A stretch of DNA of 24,839 bases, taken from positions 1 through 24,839 of the forward strand of contig JAVKFY010000041.1 of assembly GCA_040223615.1 (NCBI GenBank), in the 5' to 3' direction. Position 1 is the first letter of the stretch; every line of letters begins with the position of its first letter. The notes beneath the pieces are model-generated. The model was not told where the DNA came from, did no database searches, and saw only the letters and a program-made list of their open reading frames with translations. The translations under genes and the position numbers were made by a program. The DNA comes from JAVKFY01 sp040223615 (GTDB lineage Bacteria; Pseudomonadota; Alphaproteobacteria; GCA-2731375). Of this stretch, positions 14,521 through 21,378 are shown one piece after another.

Positions 14521-16920
14521 ATGGCTGGATCGACCGTCAACCGCCCGCGCGTGAACCTGTTGCCGCCGGGCGCGCGCGCCTTCCTGGGCCGTCGCGTGGC
14601 CGAACTGGCGGGACTCGCGCTGATCGCCGTGGCCGGTGTCGCGCTGGCAGCGCTGGCGAGCTACGACGCCGCCGACCCGAGCCTGAACACCGCGACGCCG
14701 AAGGCCACGGCCAACTGGCTCGGCGGCTTCGGCGCGACCGCCGCCGACCTCGGCTACCAGAGCCTCGGCCTGGCGGCGATGGCGCTCCCGCTGGTGCTGG
14801 CGGTGTGGGGTTGGCGGCTGGCGGCGCATCGCGGGCTGAGCCGGCCATGGCTGCGGCTGGTGCTGCTGCCGCCGACGGTGGCGCTGGCGGCGCTGGCGCT
14901 GGCCGGTGTCGTGGTACCGGCGGCGTGGCCGCTGACCGCCGGACTCGGCGGCTTGGCCGGCGACGGACTGATGGCGGCCGCGCGCGCGGGCCTCGCGCTG
15001 CTGCCGGTCGCGGTGCCGGCGGCGCTGCTGGTCATCGTCGCCGGCGTGCTGGCGCTGGTCGGGCTGGTGCTGGTGCTGGGCTTCCGGGCGGCGGAATACT
15101 GGCACTTCGGGCGCGGCACCTGGCGGCTGGCCGGGCGGTCGGCGCGGCTCGCGGCGGCGCGCGCGGGCGACCTGAAACAGGCCGCCGGCAACTTGCGGCT
15201 GCGCCGGCGCGAACCGCATTTCGGTGCCGACGACGAGGACGACGAGGACGGCTACGACGAACCGGTGGCGCCGACGCCGGAAGTCGCCAAGCCGAAGCGC
15301 AAGCGAGTCACGCGCGAGGCCAAGCCGGCCAAGGCCAGCCGGCGCGCCAAGGCCGAGGCCGAGCCGCTGCTCGACTTCGGCGACGGCGGGAAGTTCGCGC
15401 TGCCGCCGCTGCACCTGTTGCAGGAGCAGACCGGGCCACAGGGCCCGAACGTGTCCGACGACGCGCTGGAGCAGAACGCGCGGCTGCTGGAAACCGTGCT
15501 GGACGACTACGGCGTGCGCGGCGCCATCGCCAAGGTGCGCCCCGGCCCGGTGGTCACGCTGTACGAGCTGGAACCGGCGCCCGGCACCAAGACCAGCCGC
15601 GTCATCGGCCTGTCCGACGATATCGCCCGCTCGATGAGCGCGATCGCGGTGCGCGTTGCCACCGTGCCGGGCCGCTCGGTGATCGGCATCGAGCTGCCGA
15701 ACAGCCGGCGCGAGACGGTGTACCTGCGCGCGCTGCTGGCCACCAAGGACTACGAGAAGGGCGCCAACGCGCTGACCCTGGCGCTGGGCAAGGACATCGG
15801 CGGCACGCCGGTGCTGGCCGACCTGGCGAAGATGCCGCACCTGCTGATCGCCGGCACCACCGGATCGGGCAAGTCGGTGGCGATCAACACCATGATCCTG
15901 TCGCTGCTGTACCGGCTGACGCCGGAACAGTGCCGGCTGATCCTGATCGATCCGAAGATGCTGGAGCTGTCGGTCTACGACGACATCCCGCACCTGCTGG
16001 CGCCGGTGGTCACCGACCCGAGCAAGGCCGTCGTGGCGCTGAAATGGGCGGTGCGCGAGATGGAGAACCGCTACAAGGCGATGGCGCGCCTGGGCGTGCG
16101 CAACATCTCCGGCTACAACCAGCGCCTGGCCGAGGCCAAGGCGCGCGGCGAACCGATGACGCGCACGGTGCAGACCGGCTACGACCAGGACAGCGGCGAG
16201 CCGATCTACGAGGACGAGCAGCTCGACTTGGAGCCGTTCCCGTTCATCGTCGTGGTGGTCGACGAGATGGCCGACCTGATGATGGTCGCCGGCAAGGACA
16301 TCGAGGGCGCCGTGCAGCGCCTGGCGCAGATGGCCCGCGCCGCCGGCATCCACGTCATCATGGCGACCCAGCGCCCCTCGGTCGACGTCATCACCGGCAC
16401 GATCAAGGCGAACTTCCCCACGCGCATCTCCTTCCAGGTCACCTCGAAGATCGACAGCCGCACCATCCTGGGCGAGCAGGGCGCCGAGCAGCTTCTGGGC
16501 ATGGGCGACATGCTCTACATGGCCGGCGGCGGCCGCATCCAGCGCGTGCACGGGCCGTTCGTCTCCGACGAGGAGGTCGAGACGATCGTCAACCACCTCA
16601 AGGCCCAGGGCGTGCCCGAATATCTCGACGCGGTCACCGAGGACGAGGACGAGGCCGACATGGGCGCGGACGGCGCCGGCGGATCCGGTTCGGGCGCGGA
16701 CGATGACGGCGCCGATCCCTACGATCAGGCCGTGGCGATCGTCATCCGCGACCGCAAGGCCTCGACGAGCTACATCCAGCGCCGGCTCGGCATCGGCTAC
16801 AACCGCGCCGCCACGCTGATCGAGCGGATGGAGGACGAGGGCGTCATCGGGCCGGCCAACCATGCCGGCAAGCGCGAGATTCTCGTGCCCTCGGAAGAGG
16901 AACGGCTGGCCGGCGCGTAG
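14521..16920 (+). CDS. ftsK: DNA translocase FtsK
   Basis: The protein has 799 residues. The N-terminal part (about 25-190) has four hydrophobic membrane segments that anchor it at the division septum. An acidic then basic linker follows (about 236-282; DDEDDED, KPKRKR). The motor has Walker A GTTGSGKS (445-452) and the Walker B 'FIVVVVDEMADLM', then 'MATQRPSVDVITG'. The C-terminal gamma winged helix (about 735-795) contains STSYIQRRLGIGYNRAA, which reads the polar KOPS sequences and activates XerD at dif. It begins 1 base after the aminotransferase stop. Synonymous codon preference changes within the gene, between about 16240 and 16380 (see findings). Confidence 0.96.
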   Translation: MAGSTVNRPRVNLLPPGARAFLGRRVAELAGLALIAVAGVALAALASYDAADPSLNTATPKATANWLGGFGATAADLGYQSLGLAAMALPLVLAVWGWRLAAHRGLSRPWLRLVLLPPTVALAALALAGVVVPAAWPLTAGLGGLAGDGLMAAARAGLALLPVAVPAALLVIVAGVLALVGLVLVLGFRAAEYWHFGRGTWRLAGRSARLAAARAGDLKQAAGNLRLRRREPHFGADDEDDEDGYDEPVAPTPEVAKPKRKRVTREAKPAKASRRAKAEAEPLLDFGDGGKFALPPLHLLQEQTGPQGPNVSDDALEQNARLLETVLDDYGVRGAIAKVRPGPVVTLYELEPAPGTKTSRVIGLSDDIARSMSAIAVRVATVPGRSVIGIELPNSRRETVYLRALLATKDYEKGANALTLALGKDIGGTPVLADLAKMPHLLIAGTTGSGKSVAINTMILSLLYRLTPEQCRLILIDPKMLELSVYDDIPHLLAPVVTDPSKAVVALKWAVREMENRYKAMARLGVRNISGYNQRLAEAKARGEPMTRTVQTGYDQDSGEPIYEDEQLDLEPFPFIVVVVDEMADLMMVAGKDIEGAVQRLAQMARAAGIHVIMATQRPSVDVITGTIKANFPTRISFQVTSKIDSRTILGEQGAEQLLGMGDMLYMAGGGRIQRVHGPFVSDEEVETIVNHLKAQGVPEYLDAVTEDEDEADMGADGAGGSGSGADDDGADPYDQAVAIVIRDRKASTSYIQRRLGIGYNRAATLIERMEDEGVIGPANHAGKREILVPSEEERLAGA

Positions 16921-17043
16921 CGTTTGCCGGGCAGCACTTCGTGTTTGCGTACACAGTCCGGCGTGCCCGCGCGCCATAGTCAAGCCAAACTGTGCATCTA
17001 GCAGCACCGCAATCGAACGCATCGAGCAGACCGTGAACCGACC

Positions 17044-17703
17044 ATGACCCAGACCAATCGCACCGCAAGGCTCCTGCCGACCCGCCGCACCGCGCTGGCC
17101 CTGTCCGCCGGCAGCCTCTTCGCCATGGCCCTGCCCGGCACCGGCATCGCCCAGGCCTCGGGCGCCGCCCAGCAGATCGCCGACCATTTCACCCGTGTCC
17201 GCACCATGATGGGCGAGTTCGTCCAGTTCGGCCCGAACGGCGAGCAGACGGGCGGCAAGTTCTTCATCGAGCGACCGGGGCGGGTCCTGTTCCTCTATGA
17301 GGAGCCGTCCAACATCCGCGTCGTCGCAGACGGCCGGTCGGTCGTCGTCAACAACAAGAAGCTCGACACCTGGGACGCCTATTCGCTCGGCCAGACCCCG
17401 CTCAAGCTCGTGCTCGCCGACCGAATCGACCTGAGCGACGGCAAGGTCAAGCAGGTCATCGAGGACGACGATCTGACCACGATCGTCCTGCAGGACCGGC
17501 AGGTCTTCGGCGATTCGACGATCACCATGATGTTCGACCCGCAGAGCTACGATCTGCGCCAGTGGACCATCCGTGACGCGCAGGGCAAGGACACCACGGT
17601 GATGATCTACAATGTGCGCGAGGGCGTGACCTTCGGCGACGGCACGTTCGACATCGACTATGGCCGGATCCGCAGAAGCCGGAACAATAACAACAACAAC
17701 TGA
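17044..17703 (+). CDS. lolA: LolA-like outer-membrane lipoprotein carrier protein
   Basis: The protein has 219 residues, a periplasmic chaperone that ferries lipoproteins from LolCDE to the outer membrane. The signal peptide has a twin-arginine-like n-region (LPTRRTALAL, 11-20), a hydrophobic core and a probable cleavage after AQA (38). The mature part has the LolA pattern: 'MMGEFVQFGPNGEQTGGKFFIERPGRVLFLYEEP' (54-87, quoted in part), 'VADGRSVVVNNKKL' and 'SYDLRQWTIRDAQG'. The last six residues are all Asn, encoded by an AAC-rich run before the stop. The ribosome binding site is weak. It lies 123 bases after ftsK and before xth. The ftsK-lolA-xth order supports the name. Confidence 0.88.
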   Translation: MTQTNRTARLLPTRRTALALSAGSLFAMALPGTGIAQASGAAQQIADHFTRVRTMMGEFVQFGPNGEQTGGKFFIERPGRVLFLYEEPSNIRVVADGRSVVVNNKKLDTWDAYSLGQTPLKLVLADRIDLSDGKVKQVIEDDDLTTIVLQDRQVFGDSTITMMFDPQSYDLRQWTIRDAQGKDTTVMIYNVREGVTFGDGTFDIDYGRIRRSRNNNNNN

Positions 17704-17735
17704 ATTGGCGCCGGCGGCGCCATCAATCTGTGCGT

Positions 17736-17762
17736 AGCGGCGGGCCGGGCCGGTCCGCCGCT
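17736..17762 (+). terminator. GC hairpin after lolA, possible terminator
   Basis: A perfect 8-base stem AGCGGCGG / CCGCCGCT (17736-17743, 17755-17762) closes an 11-base loop. A shorter palindrome GGCGCC-GGC-GGCGCC lies just before it (17707-17721). Only two T residues follow the stem, so factor-independent termination is doubtful. Confidence 0.35.
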
Positions 17763-17822
17763 TGTCATCTGCGGCCATGACGGCGACAAGGCGGCCAGAC
17801 GCTCCGATCATCCGGCCAGGCC

Positions 17823-18638
17823 ATGTCCCGCTCCGACAGCTTCACCATCGCCACCTGGAACATCAACTCGGTCCGGCTGCGCCGGGGCCTTGTCGAATCG
17901 TTCCTGACCACGCACGCGCCGGACGTTCTGTGCCTTCAGGAGACCAAGTGCCTGAACGACCAGTTCCCGGCCAAGGCGTTCGCCAGGCTCGGCTACGAGC
18001 ATGTCGCGCTGAACGGCCAGAAGGCCTATCACGGCGTCGCCACGCTCTCACGCATCCCGTTTGCCACGGTCGATCGGCGCGATTTCTGCCAGATGGGTGA
18101 TTCGCGCCACGTCGAGACCACGGTCGACGTCGCCGGGACGCGGCTGCGCATTCACAATTTCTACGTGCCGGCGGGCGGCGACGAGCCCGACCCCGCGATC
18201 AATCCCAAATTCGCCCACAAGCTGCAGTTCCTCGACGAAATGCGCCAGATCACCACCGGCGCCGGCGAACACGATGCGGCGCTGCTCGTCGGCGACCTCA
18301 ACGTCGCTCCGCTCGAGAACGATGTCTGGTCGCACCGGCAACTGCTCCGCGTGGTCAGCCATACGCCGGTCGAGACCGGGACGCTCGAGGACATGCGGGC
18401 GGGCGCGGGTTGGTCGGACCTGATGCGCCTGCGCGTGCCGCCCAGCGAGAAGCTGTTCACCTGGTGGAGCTACCGGGCGCGCGACTGGGCAGCATCGAAC
18501 CGCGGCCGCCGCCTCGATCACATCTGGGGCTCGCACGCGCTCGAGGGCGCATTGGCCGACATGAGCGTGCTCACCGAGGCGCGCGGCTGGGAGAAGCCGT
18601 CCGATCACGTGCCGGTCGTGGCGCGCTTCGCCCTTTGA
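17823..18638 (+). CDS. xth: Exodeoxyribonuclease III (AP endonuclease family)
   Basis: The protein has 271 residues, a Mg-dependent EEP-fold nuclease that cuts at abasic sites and degrades 3' ends of duplex DNA in base-excision repair. Active-site residues are visible: N13 (ATWNINSVR), E40 (LQETK), Y114 (NFYVPAGG), D158 and N160 (GDLNVAP) and D261-H262 (SDHVPV). The 'SDLMR' and 'TWWSYRARDWAASNRGRRLDHIW' region (shortened here) is the usual DNA-contact segment. The ATG at 17823 was chosen because the conserved beta strand begins 7 residues later; the ribosome binding site is poor. It converges on the cyclic-nucleotide-domain gene, with 18 bases between stop codons. Confidence 0.94.
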   Translation: MSRSDSFTIATWNINSVRLRRGLVESFLTTHAPDVLCLQETKCLNDQFPAKAFARLGYEHVALNGQKAYHGVATLSRIPFATVDRRDFCQMGDSRHVETTVDVAGTRLRIHNFYVPAGGDEPDPAINPKFAHKLQFLDEMRQITTGAGEHDAALLVGDLNVAPLENDVWSHRQLLRVVSHTPVETGTLEDMRAGAGWSDLMRLRVPPSEKLFTWWSYRARDWAASNRGRRLDHIWGSHALEGALADMSVLTEARGWEKPSDHVPVVARFAL

Positions 18639-18656
18639 GAGCCTGCGACCGGACGC

Positions 18657-19124
18657 TCAGAGGCCGGGCGCATCCCGGAAGCCGCGCTCGACCCGCTCGA
18701 TGTCCTTCAAGAGCCGCTTGAGATCACCGGCAAGCTGGGCGTGGATCGCCATCGCCGTCTGCGGATACTCGGCCAGCATCCGCCGGAACAGCGAGCGGCT
18801 GATCCGCAGCACCTCGCTGTCCGTCTCGGTGCGTGCCGAGGTCATCCAGTTCGTTTCGGTGATCAGCGCCAGCTGGCCGAGAACCATGCCCGGCCCCGCC
18901 GTCATCACGCGCTGCTCGCCGCGATCGGTGTGACGGATCAGGGCGATCGCGCCCACATCGACGATGAAACCGCAGTCGGCGCGTTCGTCCTGCCGGAACA
19001 GCGTGCGGCCCGCCGCAAAGCGCAGCCGCTCGGCGCCGAAGGCCAGAAGGCGCAGCTGCTCGGTGCTGAGATCCTCGAAGAGCCGCGCCGCCGACAGGGC
19101 GGCAATATCGTCGTTGAGCGTCAC
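18657..19124 (-). CDS. Stand-alone cyclic nucleotide-binding-domain protein with degenerate pocket
   Basis: The protein has 155 residues: a CRP-type beta roll (about 12-125) followed by one helix (about 120-150), with no DNA-binding helix-turn-helix. 'LFEDLSTEQLRLLAFGAE' and 'FRQDERADCGFIVDVGAIAL' are typical. The phosphate-binding cassette, which in CRP has G-E-L...R-S, reads G-Q-L (83-85) and W-M (93-94). The Glu and Arg that hold cAMP are therefore absent, and classical cyclic nucleotide binding is unlikely. The start codon is GTG (19122-19124). It follows the CenR-like regulator on the same strand with 146 bases between them, so co-transcription is possible. Confidence 0.82.
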   Translation of the reverse strand: MTLNDDIAALSAARLFEDLSTEQLRLLAFGAERLRFAAGRTLFRQDERADCGFIVDVGAIALIRHTDRGEQRVMTAGPGMVLGQLALITETNWMTSARTETDSEVLRISRSLFRRMLAEYPQTAMAIHAQLAGDLKRLLKDIERVERGFRDAPGL

Positions 19125-19270
19125 CGATCCGCCTGCGCCTCGCCATGCGTGGTCGCGTTGCTGTTACATGACGGGTAATCGATTGGAAAGCTTGCCGGTT
19201 CCGCCGCGCCAATTCGCGTGTGGACAGCCGCCGGACCCCCGAGGGAATGCGTCCGTTTCCGAACAGCCCG

Positions 19271-19954
19271 TCAGGGCACGAGCTTGTAGCCGCCGCTCTC
19301 GGTGACCAGGATCGCCGCGTTGGACGGATCGGCCTCGATCTTCTGGCGCAAACGGTAGACGTGGGTTTCCAGCGTGTGCGTGGTCACCCCGGAATTGTAG
19401 CCCCAGACCTCCTCGAGCAGCGTGTCGCGGGTGACCACCTGCGCACCGCTGCGATAGAGGTACTTGATGATCGAGGCTTCCTTCTCGGTCAGCCGGATCT
19501 TGCGGCCGTTGCCGTCGACCAGCATCTTCTGGCTCGGCGTGAACGTGTAGGGGCCGACCGCGAAGGTCGCGTCCTCGCTCTGCTCGTGCTGGCGCAGCTG
19601 CGCGCGGATGCGGGCCAGCAGGACGGCGAACTTGAACGGCTTGGTGACATAGTCGTTGGCGCCGGCCTCCAGACCCAGGATCGTGTCCGAATCGGTGTCA
19701 TGGCCGGTCAGCATGATGATCGGCGCCTTGAAGCCGCCCTTGCGCAGGATCTTGACCGCCTCGCGCCCGTCCATGTCGGGCAGGCCGACATCCATGACGA
19801 CCAGATCGATCATCGCGCCGCGCGCCGCCTCGATCCCCTTGGCCGCGGCCGCCGCCTGCAGGACCTCGAACTCCTCGTAGAGCGACAATTGCTCGACCAG
19901 CACTTCGCGCAGATCGTCATCGTCGTCGACCAGCAGCAGCGTTCGCTTCGTCAT
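19271..19954 (-). CDS. OmpR/PhoB-family response regulator, CenR-like
   Basis: The protein has 227 residues. The receiver domain (1-118) has acidic residues D10-D11, phospho-acceptor D55 (VVMDVGLPDMDG), T83 and K105. The winged-helix DNA-binding domain (about 130-227) ends with 'GVTTHTLETHVYRLRQKIE' and 'VTESGGYKLVP'. This C-terminal segment and the 'QLSLYEEFEV' in the receiver resemble CenR, the cell-envelope regulator of Caulobacter and its rhizobial relatives; the orthology is inferred from memory of the sequence. No histidine kinase is adjacent, which also fits CenR, whose kinase is unlinked. AGAGGTGA is a good ribosome binding site before the ATG (19952-19954). Confidence 0.88.
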   Translation of the reverse strand: MTKRTLLLVDDDDDLREVLVEQLSLYEEFEVLQAAAAAKGIEAARGAMIDLVVMDVGLPDMDGREAVKILRKGGFKAPIIMLTGHDTDSDTILGLEAGANDYVTKPFKFAVLLARIRAQLRQHEQSEDATFAVGPYTFTPSQKMLVDGNGRKIRLTEKEASIIKYLYRSGAQVVTRDTLLEEVWGYNSGVTTHTLETHVYRLRQKIEADPSNAAILVTESGGYKLVP

Positions 19955-20098
19955 GAATCACCTCTGGCTACGCCCCGGCACGGCCGCGGCTCTGCGCGTG
20001 TCTTTTGACATCTTAATGGCATTCGTGATCTCAACAAATGCTCAACTTTGCGTGTCCGGCGCGTCAGCGCGCCGCCGTTTTCGAGGCAGCCGAAGTCC
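19955..20098. promoter_or_regulatory. Divergent promoter region, CenR-like regulator and L,D-transpeptidase
   Basis: These 144 bases lie between two divergent start codons and contain an AT-rich core (about 20000-20045). On the minus strand TTGTTG and TAAGAT stand 16 bases apart and could form a -35/-10 pair for the regulator gene. This is a weak match. A response regulator could act here both on itself and on the cell-wall enzyme gene. Confidence 0.35.
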
Positions 20099-20626
20099 AT
20101 GATCTCCACCGTCACCGTCCATCGTGCGCCCGGCCATCGCCAGCGTGGGCTGCTCAAGGCGGGCCCGCGCGTGCTGCCCTGTGCCCTGGGGCGTGGCGGC
20201 CCGGGCGTGCTCAAGCGCGAGGGCGACGGCGTCACGCCTGCCGGCGGTCCATTGCGTCCGCTCTGGGGCTACTGGCGCGCCGACCGTGGACCCCGCCCGA
20301 CCACCGCACTTCGGATGATCCCGACCCGCGCCGGCGACGGCTGGTGCGATGCGCCGACCCATCCCGCCTACAACCGCCCCGTCCGGCTGCCGTTCGCCGC
20401 CTCGCACGAGACCCTGTGGCGGACGGATGCCCTCTACGACATCTGCATCGTGCTCGACTGGAACATGGAGCCGGGTCGGGCGCGCGATCGCGGCTCGGCC
20501 ATCTTCGCCCATCTTGCGAAGGACGGCCATCCGCCGACCGAGGGCTGCATCGCGCTCGCGCGGCGGGACATGGTTTGGCTGCTCGCCCGCATCGACCGGC
20601 GCACGCAGATGAGCGTCAGCGCGTGA
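20099..20626 (+). CDS. Small L,D-transpeptidase (YkuD-fold) family protein
   Basis: The protein has 175 residues. The YkuD signature is seen as IFAHLAKDGHPPTEGCIAL, with H139 and the catalytic C150; the common S-H-G-C is T-E-G-C here. GDGVTPAGG (42-50) matches the 'G..TP.G' strand before the active site. Family members form 3-3 cross-links in peptidoglycan, or attach or cleave other groups there. No signal peptide or membrane segment is visible at the N terminus chosen (ATG 20099), nor at an in-frame start 17 codons upstream, so export is unexplained. Its TGA (20624-20626) abuts the TGA of the DUF1761 gene on the other strand, forming TGATCA. Confidence 0.8.
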   Translation: MISTVTVHRAPGHRQRGLLKAGPRVLPCALGRGGPGVLKREGDGVTPAGGPLRPLWGYWRADRGPRPTTALRMIPTRAGDGWCDAPTHPAYNRPVRLPFAASHETLWRTDALYDICIVLDWNMEPGRARDRGSAIFAHLAKDGHPPTEGCIALARRDMVWLLARIDRRTQMSVSA

Positions 20627-21034
20627 TCACACGCCGATCAGCCCGATCACCGCGCCCATCACCAGCGCGACGAGCAGCCAGTGCAGCCCGTCGATCAGCG
20701 TCAGGTCCCATCCATCGTTCTGGTAGCGGTGATTGATCGTCATCGTCGTCGCCATGAAACCGGCCCAGACGAAGAGACCCGAAATGACGCCGTTGCGCAG
20801 CGTCACCTGTCCGTCGCCGAGATGCCCGATCAGTCCGGCCAGCACGAACGCCATCACCAGCAGGCAGACGAACGTCATCGCGAAAAGGGCGGGCCCGAAC
20901 GCGGCGTCCTCCTCGGCGATGCCCGCCGCGCGCATCCACGGCTTGGAAAGCGTGCCATAGTAGACCGCGCCGACGATGAACGCCGCGACCGTGGCCGCCA
21001 GCACGGCCCAGAGGTTGATCCCGCCAAAATCCAT
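20627..21034 (-). CDS. DUF1761 family membrane protein
   Basis: The protein has 135 residues with four hydrophobic segments (about 6-25, 52-74, 82-98, 112-134) and a conserved-looking first loop, 'VYYGTLSKPWMRAAGI' (26-41). This 'G.+wY..lf.k.W' pattern is the mark of DUF1761. Function is unknown; it is an inner-membrane protein. The ATG at 21032-21034 is preceded by GGGAGGG. It is convergent with the L,D-transpeptidase with no spacer and divergent from the small 21-codon unit. Confidence 0.8.
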   Translation of the reverse strand: MDFGGINLWAVLAATVAAFIVGAVYYGTLSKPWMRAAGIAEEDAAFGPALFAMTFVCLLVMAFVLAGLIGHLGDGQVTLRNGVISGLFVWAGFMATTMTINHRYQNDGWDLTLIDGLHWLLVALVMGAVIGLIGV

Positions 21035-21167
21035 CGCACCCTCCCGGACACACAAGGCACAAAAGCACCGGCCCCGCCCGCGCGCAAGACGGACCGGCGC
21101 ACGGCCGCCAGTTTTCGCTTGCCCAACAGCCGCGAACCAGTCACCGTGGGCGCGTGTTCAACGCTAT

Positions 21168-21182
21168 GAAAGGAGGTGATCC
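21168..21182 (+). promoter_or_regulatory. Extended Shine-Dalgarno, 15 bases complementary to the 16S rRNA 3' tail
   Basis: GAAAGGAGGTGATCC is the reverse complement of the last bases of typical alphaproteobacterial 16S rRNA (GGATCACCTCCTTTC). The core GGAGG (21172-21176) lies 7 bases before an ATG at 21184, the ideal distance. After GATCC the match to the 16S gene ends, so this is not a fragment of an rRNA gene. Confidence 0.85.
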
Positions 21183-21183
21183 G

Positions 21184-21249
21184 ATGTCGAGTGGTTCCAT
21201 GGGTCCGGTTCGGTCTTTGCGGGTCATCATCCGTTGGAGCAGCCTCTGA
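21184..21249 (+). CDS. 21-residue peptide with extreme ribosome binding site, leader-peptide-like
   Basis: The open frame has 21 codons and ends in TGA. The peptide begins MSSGSMGPVR and ends RWSSL. It is basic (four Arg), Ser-rich and has a short hydrophobic patch (VII). Evidence for translation is the 15-base Shine-Dalgarno at ideal spacing. Codon use differs from the neighbours: GGT, GTT, CGT, TCT and TTG all occur in so short a frame, whereas nearby genes rarely use them. No plus-strand gene follows before the terminator at 21331, so the peptide is either the product itself or a device that places ribosomes on the RNA. I do not recognise a family. Alternative: the transcript is a small RNA whose ribosome-binding segment has another role. 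Confidence 0.6.
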   Translation: MSSGSMGPVRSLRVIIRWSSL

Positions 21250-21330
21250 CGGCGTGACAGTCCCGTGCAGCCGGTGCGGGCGCCCGATGCGCCCTCGGCC
21301 TGACGGCCGGCCGGAGACATGAATTGCGGA
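21250..21330 (+). ncRNA. Structured 3' part of a small transcript (putative small RNA)
   Basis: Between the 21-codon frame and the terminator lie 81 bases with local hairpins: GGGCGC-CCGAT-GCGCCC (21278-21294) and GGCC-TGAC-GGCC (21297-21308). There is no open frame of note. Together with the peptide and terminator this makes a self-contained transcript of roughly 200 bases. The transcription start is not identified. Confidence 0.4.
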
Positions 21331-21362
21331 AAGGGCCGTCCGGTTGCCGGATGGCCCTTTTT
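21331..21362 (+). terminator. Rho-independent terminator of the small unit
   Basis: The stem AAGGGCCGTCCGG / CCGGATGGCCCTT has one G-T pair, a TTG loop and is followed by a run of T. It lies 17 bases before the stop codon of the oppositely oriented TadG-like gene, so it may also serve that gene, though the T tract is short in that direction. Confidence 0.88.
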
Positions 21363-21378
21363 CGTGCGGACCGATCGC

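Noticed and set aside
14122..17811. Open frame of 1229 codons on the minus strand across aminotransferase, ftsK and lolA
   Set aside because: It runs opposite to three well-recognised genes and has low-complexity composition with no motifs.
21168..21182. 3' end of a 16S rRNA gene on the minus strand
   Set aside because: Only 15 bases match; the following bases do not continue with the conserved 16S sequence, and no rRNA sequence is near.
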